Shown here: positions 18,390-28,200 of the stretch, one piece after another
Position numbering within the stretch: position 1 is the stretch's first letter
How the letters are laid out: the number at the start of each line of letters is the position of its first letter
DNA from: Prevotella sp.
GTDB taxonomy: Bacteria > Bacteroidota > Bacteroidia > Bacteroidales > Bacteroidaceae
Reading direction: 5' to 3'
NCBI GenBank assembly: GCA_024682415.1
Contig: JAIKZG010000042.1
Coordinates: 62,001 to 126,000, forward strand
DNA length: 64,000 bases
Translations under genes and position numbers: made by a program
The notes under the pieces: model-generated
The model's database searches: none
Told to the model about the DNA's origin: nothing
What the model saw: only the letters and a program-made list of their open reading frames with translations

Positions 18390-20711
18390 TTACTCATAAA
18401 CTTCATCTATGCCGAATCCGCCGAGGGAATCTTTCGGCACTTCCTTGCCTGCGCATGGGTCGAAATCAGCAGGCAGTCCGAATGTCGCTGCCGATGAATA
18501 ACCAAGACTCGTGTCGCGATACACTTTCTTCATGAAGTAAGCCCATATAGGCAACGCCATTGTGGCACCCTGACCCCATTGCATTGAGTCGAAGTGTATG
18601 TCGCGGTCTTCACCGCCTACCCAGCAGCCACTTACGAGCTGTGGAGTGAAGCCCATAAACCAACCATCAGAATTGCGGTTTGTAGTACCGGTTTTGCCAC
18701 CTATCTCGCCCTCAATGTTGTATTTATAGCGAATGCGTCCACCCGTACCGCCATCAATTACTCCTCGCAGAAGTACAAGCATTTTATTGGCGCTTTCCTC
18801 GCTTATCACTTCATTCATGCGTGGATGGAATTCAGCTATTATGTTGCCCTCGTTGTCCTCAATGCGTGAAACGAGCAGTGGGGCAGTGCGAATGCCATGG
18901 TTGGCAAAGGTGGTGTATGCGCTCACCATTTCGCCCACCGACACTTCCACAGGGCCTAAGCAAAGTGCCATTGATGGGTGCATATCGGGATTGTTGATGC
19001 CGAAGTCGTGGAGAATGCTTACGAATTGTTGTGGAGCGAGTTTGCTCATTAGGTAAGCACTTATCCAGTTGTTTGATTGTGCCAATCCCCATTTCAGCGT
19101 TACCATCTGCCCATAGTTACGGCGGTTGGCATTGCGTGGAGTCCAAGGTCGGCCTGCTACCATGTATGTGGTCTGCACGTTAGGGGCTTTATCACAAGGA
19201 GAGAATCCGTTTTCCATGGCAAGGGCGTAAAGGAACGGTTTAATAGTAGAACCTACCTGACGTCGTCCACCCATTACCATATCATACATGAAATGCGTAT
19301 AGTCTAACCCTCCGACATAGGCTTTTACATAGCCTGTCTTTGGATCCATACTCATAAAACCTGCACGAAGGAATGATTTGTAATATTTGATTGAGTCGAT
19401 AGGCGACATCATAGTGTCAATATCGCCATGATAGGTGAATACCGACATTTCAATAGGGGTGTGGAATGAGCGATGAATTTCTTTCTGGCTTGCTCCTGCT
19501 GCTTTAAGCATTCTGTAGCGATCGCTTTGCTTTACGGCACGCTCCATGATTCCGTTTACTTCCTTTTGCGAAAGCTGGTCGGTGAAAGGAGCGTTTGGTT
19601 TTCTCTTGTTTTCTTTCGAGAAAGCTGGCTGCAAATATTTGGCTACATGAACGTAAACCGCTTCTTCCGCATAATGCTGCATACGAGAGTCGATGGTGGT
19701 GAACACTTTCAGACCATCGGTGTATAAATTATAATGTGAGCCGTCCTTCTTCGTATTCTTGTTGCACCAACCATATAGAGGGTCTTGCGCCCATGCTATT
19801 GAGTCGAGCACATATTGACGATAATTCCACGATGGATAATTGCTTTCCACAGGCTTTTCCGCTGTCATATATTGGCGCAGATATTCGCGGAAATAAGCGG
19901 CCTGACCGTCTTTGTGGTCAAGGCGATGGAAGTTGAGCGCAAGGTCTTTTCCGCAATACTCATTATATTCTGAGCGAGAAAGATAGCCGGCTTTGAGCAT
20001 CTGCCCCAGCACCACATTGCGACGCTCTAAGCAGCGCTCACCATATCTTACGGGATTAAACAGAGAAGGATTCTTACACAATCCGATAAGAGTTGCAGAC
20101 TCAGTTACGTTAAGTTCTTTCGGCTCTTTATTGAAATACACGTTGGCAGCGGTCTTGATACCTACTGCATTGTGAAGGAAATCAAAATAATTAAGGTAGA
20201 GAGCGATGATTTCCTCTTTGGTATATGTGCGTTCCAACTTCACGGCTATAATCCATTCTATAGGCTTCTGCAGAAGTCGCTCCATTGTGCTGTGAGCCGT
20301 TTCTGAATATAGCTGTTTGGCAAGCTGTTGAGTTATGGTAGAGCCACCGCCTGCGCTTGTCTTTCCTAAAAGTCCGCGCTTTACTATGGCGCGTCCTAAG
20401 GCAATGAAGTCGATGCCGGAATGGTCGTAGAAACGTTCATCCTCAGTAGCTACGAGTGCATGAACAAGATGGGGCGAAAGGCTGTCGTAAGGAATGCAGA
20501 TGCGATTTTCTCGGTTGAAATTCCATGTGCCCATTACTTTGCCATCAGCTGAATACACCTGAGTGGCGAAACGGTTGATAGGATTTTGCAAATCCTCTAT
20601 CGGAGGCATGTAGCCAATCCATCCGTTCCATATAGCGGTAAACGCTACGGCACTTGACAATATAGCGAGCGTGAGTAATATCCAAAGGAAATGAATTAAT
20701 GCCTTTCTCAT
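18390..20711 (-). CDS. Penicillin-binding protein 1A-type bifunctional peptidoglycan synthase
   Basis: This 773-residue enzyme polymerises and cross-links peptidoglycan. An N-terminal membrane anchor (about residues 5-30) is followed by a GT51 glycosyltransferase domain with TEDERFYDHSGIDF and GGSTITQQLAKQLYSE. The transpeptidase domain has the catalytic Ser in GSTIKPF (SxxK), the SxN in AQSNNW, and GGKTGTTNRNSDGWF as KTGT. The protein is anchored in the inner membrane and works in the periplasm. A -7-like box (TATTTTTG, minus strand, 20736-20743) lies upstream of the start. Confidence 0.95.
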   Translation of the reverse strand: MRKALIHFLWILLTLAILSSAVAFTAIWNGWIGYMPPIEDLQNPINRFATQVYSADGKVMGTWNFNRENRICIPYDSLSPHLVHALVATEDERFYDHSGIDFIALGRAIVKRGLLGKTSAGGGSTITQQLAKQLYSETAHSTMERLLQKPIEWIIAVKLERTYTKEEIIALYLNYFDFLHNAVGIKTAANVYFNKEPKELNVTESATLIGLCKNPSLFNPVRYGERCLERRNVVLGQMLKAGYLSRSEYNEYCGKDLALNFHRLDHKDGQAAYFREYLRQYMTAEKPVESNYPSWNYRQYVLDSIAWAQDPLYGWCNKNTKKDGSHYNLYTDGLKVFTTIDSRMQHYAEEAVYVHVAKYLQPAFSKENKRKPNAPFTDQLSQKEVNGIMERAVKQSDRYRMLKAAGASQKEIHRSFHTPIEMSVFTYHGDIDTMMSPIDSIKYYKSFLRAGFMSMDPKTGYVKAYVGGLDYTHFMYDMVMGGRRQVGSTIKPFLYALAMENGFSPCDKAPNVQTTYMVAGRPWTPRNANRRNYGQMVTLKWGLAQSNNWISAYLMSKLAPQQFVSILHDFGINNPDMHPSMALCLGPVEVSVGEMVSAYTTFANHGIRTAPLLVSRIEDNEGNIIAEFHPRMNEVISEESANKMLVLLRGVIDGGTGGRIRYKYNIEGEIGGKTGTTNRNSDGWFMGFTPQLVSGCWVGGEDRDIHFDSMQWGQGATMALPIWAYFMKKVYRDTSLGYSSAATFGLPADFDPCAGKEVPKDSLGGFGIDEVYE

Positions 20712-20735
20712 ATATATCTTTTATTAAATTTAGCG

Positions 20736-20743
20736 CAAAAATA
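20736..20743 (-). promoter_or_regulatory. Bacteroidota -7 box for the PBP1A gene
   Basis: On the minus strand this reads TATTTTTG, 25 bp before the PBP1A start. No clear -33 box is found. Confidence 0.4.
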
Positions 20744-20786
20744 CAATATTCTTTTGAAATAGCGTCTTGAAACAAAAAATTATCGT

Positions 20787-20794
20787 TAATTTTG
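20787..20794 (+). promoter_or_regulatory. Bacteroidota -7 box for pyrB-pyrI
   Basis: TAATTTTG matches TAnnTTTG and lies 33 bp before the pyrB ATG at 20828. A TTG at 20767-20769 is a possible -33 box at short spacing (17 bp). No PyrR-type leader hairpin or leader peptide is seen in the short leader. Confidence 0.5.
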
Positions 20795-20827
20795 CAGCCA
20801 AATCAAAAGACAAACAAACTCACAATA

Positions 20828-21772
20828 ATGGAAAAACATGATTTTGTAACGATTGCGGATTTGTCGAAGGATGAAATAATCTACCTTATACAAATGGCGC
20901 AGGAGTTTGAGAAACATCCTAACAGGGAAATGCTGAAGGGACGTGTGATAGCGACTCTCTTCTATGAACCTTCCACCCGTACACGACTTAGTTTTGAAAC
21001 AGCTGCCAACCGCCTCGGAGCTCGCGTCATTGGCTTCACCGACGCAAAGGTGTCGAGCGTTTCAAAGGGAGAAACTCTCAAGGATACGGTTCTCATGGTC
21101 AGCAACTACGCTGATATAATAGTGATGCGTCATTATCTTGAAGGCGCTGCCCAATATGCTTCGGAAGTGGCACCCGTGCCAATAGTTAATGCCGGCGACG
21201 GCGCCCATATGCACCCCTCTCAATGTCTGCTCGACCTTTATTCTATATACAAAACCCAAGGGACTCTCGAAAATCTTAATATTTATCTTGTAGGCGATTT
21301 GAAGTATGGTCGCACAGTTCATTCTCTTGTTATGGCTATGAGGCATTTTAATCCTACTTTCCATTTCATCGCTCCTAAGGAATTGGCTATGCCGCAGGAA
21401 TATAAGCTATATTGCAGAGAACATGGCATTAAATATGAAGAACACACAGATTTTAATGAAGATGTGATAGCCGACGCTGATATTCTCTATATGACACGTG
21501 TTCAGAAGGAAAGATTCTCCGACCTTATGGAATATGAAAAGGTGAAAAACATATATATACTCAGAAATTCTATGCTTGCTAATGTGAAGGATAACATGAA
21601 AATCATGCATCCTCTGCCTCGCGTGAACGAGATAGCATACGATGTGGACGACAATCCTCATGCTTATTACATACAGCAGGCTCAAAACGGTCTTTACGCC
21701 CGTGAGGCTATATATGCAAAGGTTTTGGGATTCACTTTGGACGATGTGAAAAATGATAATACGATAATTTAA
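20828..21772 (+). CDS. pyrB: Aspartate carbamoyltransferase, catalytic chain
   Basis: This enzyme joins carbamoyl phosphate and aspartate in the committed step of pyrimidine synthesis. The carbamoyl-phosphate loop [13 protein letters not shown] (about residues 47-59) is intact; [12 protein letters not shown] and [10 protein letters not shown] carry further active-site residues. The start is set at 20828 (MEKHDFVTI), since the upstream in-frame ATG would put the -7 box inside the gene. The 314-residue length is normal. It is followed by pyrI, as in class B enzymes with regulatory chains. Confidence 0.97.
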   Translation: MEKHDFVTIADLSKDEIIYLIQMAQEFEKHPNREMLKGRVIATLFYEPSTRTRLSFETAANRLGARVIGFTDAKVSSVSKGETLKDTVLMVSNYADIIVMRHYLEGAAQYASEVAPVPIVNAGDGAHMHPSQCLLDLYSIYKTQGTLENLNIYLVGDLKYGRTVHSLVMAMRHFNPTFHFIAPKELAMPQEYKLYCREHGIKYEEHTDFNEDVIADADILYMTRVQKERFSDLMEYEKVKNIYILRNSMLANVKDNMKIMHPLPRVNEIAYDVDDNPHAYYIQQAQNGLYAREAIYAKVLGFTLDDVKNDNTII

Positions 21773-21777
21773 TTTTT

Positions 21778-21807
21778 CGTGCAAGGAAAATTATTTTTTC
21801 CTACACG
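21778..21807 (+). promoter_or_regulatory. Hairpin between pyrB and pyrI
   Basis: CGTG (21778-21781) and GGAAAA (21785-21790) pair with TTTTCC and CACG on the right side (to 21807), with a small internal loop. It could be a weak terminator or a stabilising element that tunes the ratio of catalytic to regulatory chains. This role is inference. Confidence 0.45.
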
Positions 21808-21826
21808 GATTTTATAAAAATCATAC

Positions 21827-22282
21827 ATGACAAAAAAAGAACGTTTGGTTGCCGCTATTGAGAATGGCACCGTTATTGATCATATTCCAGCAGAGAAAAC
21901 TTTTCAGGTGGTTGCTTTGCTTGGCTTGCAGGATTTGGATACACCTGTAACCATAGGCTTTAATTATCCAAGCAAAAAGATACAATGCAAGGGTATTATC
22001 AAGGTTTCAGATAAGTTTTTTACCGATGCCGAGATAAGTCGCCTTTCAGTCGTAGCTCCTAATGTGGTTCTTAATATTATTAAGGATTATGAGGTGATAG
22101 AGAAAAAGACCGTTATCACTCCAGATGAGCTGAAAGGTATTGTGAAATGCAATAATCCTAAGTGTATCACCAATAATGAGCCTATGCCTACTTTCTTCAC
22201 TGTGGAAGATAAGGCGACCGGCATATTGAAATGTCATTATTGCGACAAGGAGCAGAATATTAATAATGTAGAACTCGTATAA
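21827..22282 (+). CDS. pyrI: Aspartate carbamoyltransferase regulatory chain
   Basis: The regulatory chain binds CTP or ATP and holds the catalytic trimers together. The N-terminal allosteric domain has the pattern [20 protein letters not shown]. The C-terminal zinc domain has its four Cys in CNNPKC and CHYC (about residues 106-141), which hold the structural zinc. Length (151) is typical. It lies 54 bp downstream of pyrB, with a hairpin in the gap. Confidence 0.97.
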   Translation: MTKKERLVAAIENGTVIDHIPAEKTFQVVALLGLQDLDTPVTIGFNYPSKKIQCKGIIKVSDKFFTDAEISRLSVVAPNVVLNIIKDYEVIEKKTVITPDELKGIVKCNNPKCITNNEPMPTFFTVEDKATGILKCHYCDKEQNINNVELV

Positions 22283-22330
22283 AAAGATTTATTTCTTTTA
22301 TCTCAATTCTTCATTGATGAGAATAATTGC

Positions 22331-22338
22331 TATTTTTG
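22331..22338 (+). promoter_or_regulatory. Bacteroidota -7 box for glyA
   Basis: TATTTTTG fits the TAnnTTTG consensus about 50 bp before the glyA ATG. The nearest TTG upstream is too close for a normal -33 box. Confidence 0.4.
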
Positions 22339-22387
22339 CAACTCGAAAGAGAGATTTATTTTATTTCTAAATAATTTTATTAAAACA

Positions 22388-23668
22388 ATGGAAAGAGACC
22401 AGGAGATTTTTAATCTCATCGAACAAGAGCATCAGCGTCAGCTTCGTGGCATGGAGCTTATCGCATCTGAAAATTTCGTGAGCGAACAGGTTATGAACGC
22501 TATGGGTTCATATCTTACAAACAAGTATGCTGAAGGTCTGCCAGGACATCGCTATTATGGCGGCTGCCAAGTAGTTGACCAGGTGGAGGTTTTGGCTATT
22601 GAACGCTTGAAGAAACTTTTTGATGCAGAATTTGCCAACGTACAGCCACATTCAGGCGCGCAGGCTAACATGGCAGTGCTCTTCACTTGCCTTAAACCAG
22701 GCGACACATTCATGGGACTTGATCTTGACCAGGGTGGTCATCTTTCGCATGGTAGCGCAGTTAACACTTCAGGTATGCTTTACAATCACGTGGGCTATCA
22801 CCTTTCTAAGGAGACAGGTCGCGTGGATTATGATGAGATGGAACGCTTGGCTTTGGAGAATAAGCCAAAACTTATCATTGGTGGCGGTTCGGCTTATAGC
22901 CGTGAGTGGGACTACGAACGTATGCGTAAGATTGCCGACGAGGTTGGCGCAATTCTTATGATTGATATGGCTCATCCGGCAGGTCTTATTGCTGCAGGTT
23001 TGCTTAAAAACCCAGTTAAGTATGCTCACATCGTAACTTCTACCACGCATAAGACTCTCCGTGGTCCTCGTGGAGGTATTATCCTTATGGGTAAGGATTT
23101 TGAGAATCCATTCGGAAAGACCAATAAGAAGGGCGAACTTCGCATGATGAGCTCTTTGCTTAATTCTGCTGTGTTCCCTGGTATTCAGGGTGGTCCTTTG
23201 GAGCATGTAATCGCAGGTAAGGCTGTAGCTTTCGGTGAGAACTTGCAACCTTCATGGAAAGAGTATGCTCAGCAGGTGAAGACTAATGCCGCAGTTCTTG
23301 CTGACGAGCTTATCAAGCGTGGCTTCGGTATCGTAAGTGGCGGTACAGATAATCACTCTATGCTTGTTGATCTTCGTTCTAAATATCCTGAGCTTACCGG
23401 TAAGGTGGCTGAGAATGCTCTCGTTTCAGCAGACATTACCGTAAACAAGAACATGGTGCCTTATGATTCTCGCTCAGCGTTCCAGACAAGTGGTATCCGT
23501 CTTGGTACTGCTGCCATGACAACTCGTGGCGCAAAGGAGGACATGATGGTGCTTATCGCCGACTTGATAGAAGAAGTGCTTAACGCTCCTGAAGACGAGA
23601 AGGTGATTGCTCGTGTTCGTGAGAAGGTAAACGACACAATGAAGAATTATCCTCTTTTCGCGTATTAA
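22388..23668 (+). CDS. glyA: Serine hydroxymethyltransferase
   Basis: This PLP enzyme interconverts serine and glycine and supplies one-carbon units on tetrahydrofolate. [14 protein letters not shown] lies near the N-terminus, GHRYYGG follows, and the PLP Lys is in [14 protein letters not shown] (about residue 226). The length of 426 is usual. It has its own -7 box and is followed by a 61-residue membrane protein gene. Nothing odd is seen. Confidence 0.98.
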   Translation: MERDQEIFNLIEQEHQRQLRGMELIASENFVSEQVMNAMGSYLTNKYAEGLPGHRYYGGCQVVDQVEVLAIERLKKLFDAEFANVQPHSGAQANMAVLFTCLKPGDTFMGLDLDQGGHLSHGSAVNTSGMLYNHVGYHLSKETGRVDYDEMERLALENKPKLIIGGGSAYSREWDYERMRKIADEVGAILMIDMAHPAGLIAAGLLKNPVKYAHIVTSTTHKTLRGPRGGIILMGKDFENPFGKTNKKGELRMMSSLLNSAVFPGIQGGPLEHVIAGKAVAFGENLQPSWKEYAQQVKTNAAVLADELIKRGFGIVSGGTDNHSMLVDLRSKYPELTGKVAENALVSADITVNKNMVPYDSRSAFQTSGIRLGTAAMTTRGAKEDMMVLIADLIEEVLNAPEDEKVIARVREKVNDTMKNYPLFAY

Positions 23669-23711
23669 TATAATGTGTGAATGATATTATCGTTCTAAAA
23701 ACCATTATTAT

Positions 23712-23897
23712 ATGGCGCAAGAGATAATCATATTTATAATACTGGCGTTCTGCGTTTTCTACGCGGGACGCCGTATTTATATTATTATAAAAAAAGCGGG
23801 AAATCCGTGTTATGGATGTAAAGGTTGTGAGCTTCACAATAAAATTTTAGCAAATTCACGAAAAAAGTGTGCGAAAAATTTGGAGCGTACAAAATAA
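23712..23897 (+). CDS. FeoB-associated-type Cys-rich small membrane protein
   Basis: The 61-residue protein has one N-terminal membrane helix (EIIIFIILAFCVFYAGRRIYI) and a short tail with CYGCKGCELH and a further Cys. This resembles the FeoB-associated Cys-rich membrane protein family, which may bind ferrous iron or pass it to transporters. No feoA or feoB gene is near; it lies between glyA and tRNA-Cys. The start at 23712 is the only in-frame ATG before the helix. Confidence 0.7.
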   Translation: MAQEIIIFIILAFCVFYAGRRIYIIIKKAGNPCYGCKGCELHNKILANSRKKCAKNLERTK

Positions 23898-23910
23898 ATA
23901 CATACCTTTG
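23879..23910 (+). promoter_or_regulatory. Promoter of tRNA-Cys
   Basis: TTTG (23879-23882) and TACCTTTG (23903-23910) are separated by 20 bp, a near-perfect Bacteroidota promoter. It overlaps the end of the preceding small gene and lies 26 bp before the tRNA. Confidence 0.75.
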
Positions 23911-23936
23911 CACTCGCAATCAAGCAAACAATATTT

Positions 23937-24007
23937 GGTGCCTTGGCCGAGCGGTTAGGTAACGGTCTGCAAAACCGTGTAGGGCGGTTCGATTCCGCCA
24001 GGCACCT
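23937..24007 (+). tRNA. tRNA-Cys (anticodon GCA)
   Basis: The acceptor GGTGCCT pairs with AGGCACC. The anticodon arm ACGGT-CTGCAAA-ACCGT carries GCA. The T-arm is GGCGG-TTCGATT-CCGCC. The discriminator is T, as expected for tRNA-Cys. The 3' CCA is not encoded. A strong hairpin terminator follows. Confidence 0.96.
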
Positions 24008-24014
24008 CAAAGTG

Positions 24015-24055
24015 AATCGAGAATATCTTTCAAATGAGATGTTCTCGATTTTTTT
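24015..24055 (+). terminator. Terminator after tRNA-Cys
   Basis: AATCGAGAA-T-ATCT pairs with AGAT-G-TTCTCGATT (24015-24050), and a run of T follows. This is a typical intrinsic terminator. Confidence 0.85.
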
Positions 24056-24202
24056 GTTTTGTAAATGCGTATCTTAATTTCTTTTTGTTATGTTTTCTTT
24101 AAATTGTGAGTAGGATAGGTGCTACGAGAGAAAATATTTCGCTTTTTGCTTCGTCTTTAAATCTTCGAGCCGTATTTCAGCGCAAAAAATAAATAAATTT
24201 AT

Positions 24203-24233
24203 TTTGTTCCACTCTCAATTTGCAGTATCTTTG
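24203..24233 (+). promoter_or_regulatory. Promoter of the nucleoside permease operon
   Basis: TTTG (24203-24206) is followed after 19 bp by TATCTTTG (24226-24233), a good Bacteroidota promoter. It lies 39 bp before the ATG at 24273, which supports that start over earlier in-frame codons. Confidence 0.75.
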
Positions 24234-24272
24234 CATATTACAAACGAACGACTAATAAATAAAAAGAAAAAT

Positions 24273-25541
24273 ATGAATCTGAAAGTACGCTTGGCACTGA
24301 TGAACTTTCTTGAGTTCGCTGCATGGGGTGCCTATCTGACATCAATGGGAAGATACATCGGACAGCTTGGTATGGGTGATAGTATCGGTTGGTTTTACTC
24401 TGTTCAGGGAGTAGTCTCGATTTTTATGCCTGCATTGGTAGGTATTATCGCCGATAGATGGATTCCTGCTCAGAGAACGCTTGGACTTTGCCATCTTTTG
24501 GCTGGTCTTTTTATGTTTGCCACCGCTTATTACGCAATCAGCGAAGGAGCAAATGTTTCGTTCTCTATCTTGTTTTCATTGTATGTTCTTAGCGTAGCTT
24601 TCTATATGCCGACCTTGTCTATAAGCAATTCCGTGGCATATACTGGTTTGCGGCAGGCTAATATGGATATCGTGAAGGATTTCCCTCCGATTCGTGTGTT
24701 TGGTACGGTTGGCTTCATCTGCACAATGTGGCTTGTAGATATTATGGGCTATCAGACCAATGCCGGACAGTTTATCACTTCGGGCGTGGTAAGTATAATC
24801 CTTTTCCTTTATTCATTTACATTGCCTTCGTGCCCAGTTTCTAAAGGCGCAGAGCGTCAGAGCTTTATCGATGCGTTTGGATTGAGGGCTTTTGCTTTGT
24901 TCAAGGAAACTAAGATGGCAGTGTTCTTCCTCTTCTCAATGCTCCTTGGTGTTTGCCTCCAGATTACCAACAGCTTTGCCAATCCTTTTATTAACAGTTT
25001 TGGCTATTTTGAGGAGTTTGCCAATACTTTCGCAGTGCAACACACTAACATAATCATTTCAATATCTCAGATTAGCGAAACATGCTGTATTCTTCTTATT
25101 CCATTCTTTATGAAGAGATATGGCATTAAGAATGTTATGCTTATCGCAATGTGCGCATGGGTTTTGCGCTTTGGCTTCTTCGCCATCGGTAATCCGGGTA
25201 ATGGGGTATGGATGTTTATCGCCTCAATGATTGTATATGGTGTGGCATTCGATTTCTTTAATATTTCAGGTTCATTATTTGTTGACCAGAATACAGATTC
25301 TAATATTCGTTCGTCAGCCCAAGGCTTGTTTATGCTTATGACAAATGGTGTGGGCGCGACAATCGGAACTATTTCCGCTCAACAGATTATAAATCATTAT
25401 ACACATAGCGCAATGAAGGGTGATGCCGTTTTCACAATCGGCGACTGGACTTCATGTTGGTATATCTTTGCAGGTTATGCTCTCTTCATCGCTGTATGTT
25501 TCGCGTTGATTTTCAGACCTGCTAACAAGACTAATGAATAA
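24273..25541 (+). CDS. MFS nucleoside permease (NHS/NupG-like)
   Basis: This is a 422-residue inner-membrane protein with about 12 membrane helices. The opening LMNFLEFAAWGAYLTSMGRY and the later GYQTNAGQFITSG resemble the nucleoside:proton symporter family (NupG, XapB). It probably imports nucleosides. The start was placed at 24273 because the promoter boxes lie in the upstream part of the open frame. Its 3' end overlaps the next gene by 8 bp, which points to a shared transcript with the nuclease and rsmE genes. Confidence 0.87.
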   Translation: MNLKVRLALMNFLEFAAWGAYLTSMGRYIGQLGMGDSIGWFYSVQGVVSIFMPALVGIIADRWIPAQRTLGLCHLLAGLFMFATAYYAISEGANVSFSILFSLYVLSVAFYMPTLSISNSVAYTGLRQANMDIVKDFPPIRVFGTVGFICTMWLVDIMGYQTNAGQFITSGVVSIILFLYSFTLPSCPVSKGAERQSFIDAFGLRAFALFKETKMAVFFLFSMLLGVCLQITNSFANPFINSFGYFEEFANTFAVQHTNIIISISQISETCCILLIPFFMKRYGIKNVMLIAMCAWVLRFGFFAIGNPGNGVWMFIASMIVYGVAFDFFNISGSLFVDQNTDSNIRSSAQGLFMLMTNGVGATIGTISAQQIINHYTHSAMKGDAVFTIGDWTSCWYIFAGYALFIAVCFALIFRPANKTNE

Positions 25542-26091
25542 ATATATCAGACTGAATATAAAAAATGTGTCGGGTATATCCGGCACAGAAGAGATGGGAG
25601 TTATCGTTCTTCTTGATGAAGAGGAAGAACGACAACTCTCAATCACATGTGACAGAAACATGACTTATCAGTTTAGTTTGCGAATTAACAATATCGGCAA
25701 TACTCAGAAACTGTTGCCTGAGGTTCTCGTAAACAAACTGCTGTATTCCGCAAGTTATCGTTTTGAGATTATAATCGACGGCGTGAAGGATGGTCAATAT
25801 GTGGTGTTTCTTGAGGATATTGATTCTATGGAGCGTATGCCTGTAAGGGCGAGCGACGCAATGCTTTTGGCATATATCAGTGATATTCCTATTTACATCA
25901 CTGAAGAATTGATGAATCAACAGAGCACTAAATATTCACCTAACGCGAAAGGTTTGGCATTGCCAGTCAATACTCTTTCCAATTCCATGCTTCGTCGCGC
26001 TCTTGACAAGGCTGTGGCGGATGAAAATTATGAGCTGGCTTCTAAATTAAAGGAAGAAGTAGATAGCAGAAAAAAGGGTAGTACGGAATAA
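25534..26091 (+). CDS. Bifunctional nuclease (DUF151) with C-terminal UVR motif
   Basis: The N-terminal 130 residues match the bifunctional nuclease (BFN/DUF151) domain, for example RFEIIIDGVKDGQYVVFLED and RASDAMLLAYISDIPIYI. The C-terminal LRRALDKAVADENYELASKL (about residues 152-171) is a UvrB/UvrC-type interaction helix pair. BFN proteins cleave RNA and DNA in vitro; the role in bacteria is not settled. The ATG overlaps the permease stop, so translation is probably coupled. Length is 185 residues. Confidence 0.85.
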   Translation: MNKYIRLNIKNVSGISGTEEMGVIVLLDEEEERQLSITCDRNMTYQFSLRINNIGNTQKLLPEVLVNKLLYSASYRFEIIIDGVKDGQYVVFLEDIDSMERMPVRASDAMLLAYISDIPIYITEELMNQQSTKYSPNAKGLALPVNTLSNSMLRRALDKAVADENYELASKLKEEVDSRKKGSTE

Positions 26092-26096
26092 AAACA

Positions 26097-26819
26097 ATGA
26101 AAGAAGCAAGATATTTTTATTGTCCTGAGGCTGACGAAACAAATCTTTTACCACAGGAAGAAGCTACTCATGCTTTGAGGGTGTTGCGCCTGCAAAGCGG
26201 TGATGAATTGTTTCTTATTGATGGTAAAGGCAATTTTTATCGTGCAGAGGTGGCATTGGCTACAAATAAACGCCTGACATACAATATATTGGAAACTATG
26301 CCACAGCAGAAGACATGGCATGGCGATATTCATCTTGCTATTGCTCCTACTAAGAATATGGATCGCATAGAGTGGATGACGGAAAAAATCACTGAGATAG
26401 GTTTTGATCATCTTTCATTCCTCGAATGCAAATTCTCTGAACGCAAGCAGATACGCATTGACAGAGTTGATAAGATTGTAGTGTCTGCCGTGAAGCAAAG
26501 TCGTAAGCCGTGGAAGCCGCTTGTAGATGAAATGATTTCCTTTAAGCAGTTTATTGATGCTAATAAGGGTAAACATGGCTATATAGCGCATTGCTATAAC
26601 GAATTTCCTAAGAAAGATTTGTTTTCTGAATTGCAGACGATAGACCGCAATGAGGAAGTGATTGTCATGGTAGGACCGGAGGGCGACTTCTCTGTTGATG
26701 AGGTGAAATACGCTCTTGACAATGGCTTTGAGTCAATCTCGCTTGGAGAAAGCCGTTTGCGCACGGAAACCGCCGGACTTATGGCTGTAACAATGGCACA
26801 ATTAATAAAAAGACGATAA
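26097..26819 (+). CDS. rsmE: 16S rRNA (uracil-1498-N3)-methyltransferase
   Basis: This enzyme methylates U1498 of 16S rRNA using S-adenosylmethionine. It has an N-terminal PUA-like domain (HALRVLRLQSGDELFLIDGK) and a C-terminal SPOUT knot with MVGPEGDFSVDEV and SLGESRLRTETAG (about residues 187-226). The length of 240 is typical. The start lies 5 bp after the previous gene and the stop shares a base with the next gene's ATG, so it is inside an operon. Confidence 0.96.
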   Translation: MKEARYFYCPEADETNLLPQEEATHALRVLRLQSGDELFLIDGKGNFYRAEVALATNKRLTYNILETMPQQKTWHGDIHLAIAPTKNMDRIEWMTEKITEIGFDHLSFLECKFSERKQIRIDRVDKIVVSAVKQSRKPWKPLVDEMISFKQFIDANKGKHGYIAHCYNEFPKKDLFSELQTIDRNEEVIVMVGPEGDFSVDEVKYALDNGFESISLGESRLRTETAGLMAVTMAQLIKRR

Positions 26820-28156
26820 TGAAAAAACTAATTCTGATATTATTCGCGATAATATCCCTTTGTTCGTGCACCAACAATGGATACCTAAACTCAATACCTG
26901 CCGACAGCAAGGCTCTTATCTCTGTAGATATGGGCAAGGCAGCAGGCATAAACAATAAGGCGGTGCTCAAGGCATTCCTTCACATGAAGAATGTAGATGA
27001 GTCGGGTCTTGATTTGTCGCATAAGGTTTTTATGTTTTCTTCTTCTGATGGCAATCTTGGTTTATGTGCCAAGGTGGGCAATGAGGATAAGTTGAGCAAA
27101 TCATTCGAAAACCTTTCTCAAAAAGGAATGTGCTCTTCTCCTAAAGAGTTTCGTGACTATATGTTCACCATTGTGAATGAGGCATGGGTGATAGGTTATT
27201 CTGACGACGCTATGCTCATGATGGGTCCTGTAGAGCCAGCTTCACAGGCAGAAATGCGAGCAAAGATTGCCAAATATCTTGGTCAGGATGAAGATCGCAG
27301 TATCGTTTCTTCTCCTTTATATGCTAAGATTGATTCTATAGAAAGTCCTTTCGCTATGGTTGCTGCCGTTGAGGCTTTGCCAGAAAAAATGAGTGCTTCG
27401 CTAATGCTCGGTGCTCCTAAGAATGCAGATCCCTCTCAAGTGATGGTGGCTGCGGAGCTGAAAGTGAAACATCACAAACTCTTCATCAATAGCGAGCAAT
27501 TCTCATTTAATAAGCGTATTGATAAGGAAATCAAGAAGTCGAATAGCGTGTATCGCCCAATAAAAGGCAGATATGTGCCATATATGTCGTCTACAGATAT
27601 GCTTGGTATGTTTGTTAATGTAAAAGGAGAGGATTTTCTCCCTCTTTTGCAGAATGATAAGGCGTTTCAGGCTTTGCTTATGGGCATTAACACAGCTATC
27701 GACATGGATAATATCATTCGTTCCGTAGATGGCGATATGACAATCAAAATGCCAACATTCGGTGAGAAAAGCGCAAGCATGGCTATGACTGCCGAACTTG
27801 CCCATGCAAAATGGCTTGCCGATGTTGACTATTGGAAGCAGTCATGCCCGAGCGGTAGCAGTATTACAGACTGGATAAAAAATGGTTACCATTTTCAGAG
27901 TGCCGACAACTCTTTTTATTTTGCCGTTTCGCCGGATATGCAATTTTATAGTGGCAGCAATCCGGAGGAAACTGTAGCGTCGCTTCACGCTTCGGCAACG
28001 CCTCTTTCCGCAGATTTGCAGGAATACATCAAAGGCAAGAAAATGGTAATGCTTGTAAATTTCAATGCGTTCGACAGCAAGGCAGCAAAAGCCGTCACTT
28101 CAATGCTTAGTCCGATGTTTGGCAATATAGAAACAATTGTTTATTCGTTGAAATAA
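26819..28156 (+). CDS. DUF4836 family lipoprotein
   Basis: This is a 445-residue lipoprotein with lipobox SLCSC (Cys about residue 17), followed by the DUF4836 pattern SIPADSKALISVDMGKAAGI. The rest is a repeated alpha/beta fold. DUF4836 proteins are exported Bacteroidota proteins of unknown function. The stop of rsmE and this ATG overlap (TAATG), so translation is coupled. A hairpin lies just after the gene, before the ABC transporter genes. Confidence 0.85.
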   Translation: MKKLILILFAIISLCSCTNNGYLNSIPADSKALISVDMGKAAGINNKAVLKAFLHMKNVDESGLDLSHKVFMFSSSDGNLGLCAKVGNEDKLSKSFENLSQKGMCSSPKEFRDYMFTIVNEAWVIGYSDDAMLMMGPVEPASQAEMRAKIAKYLGQDEDRSIVSSPLYAKIDSIESPFAMVAAVEALPEKMSASLMLGAPKNADPSQVMVAAELKVKHHKLFINSEQFSFNKRIDKEIKKSNSVYRPIKGRYVPYMSSTDMLGMFVNVKGEDFLPLLQNDKAFQALLMGINTAIDMDNIIRSVDGDMTIKMPTFGEKSASMAMTAELAHAKWLADVDYWKQSCPSGSSITDWIKNGYHFQSADNSFYFAVSPDMQFYSGSNPEETVASLHASATPLSADLQEYIKGKKMVMLVNFNAFDSKAAKAVTSMLSPMFGNIETIVYSLK

Positions 28157-28167
28157 AAATGAAAAGT

Positions 28168-28192
28168 CCTTCTCATTTTTTTGTGGAGAAGG
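28168..28192 (+). terminator. Hairpin between the DUF4836 and ABC transporter genes
   Basis: CCTTCTC (28168-28174) pairs with GAGAAGG (28186-28192) around an 11-base T-rich loop. It lacks a T run after the stem, so it is more likely an attenuating or processing hairpin than a full terminator. Confidence 0.4.
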
Positions 28193-28200
28193 CATAAATA

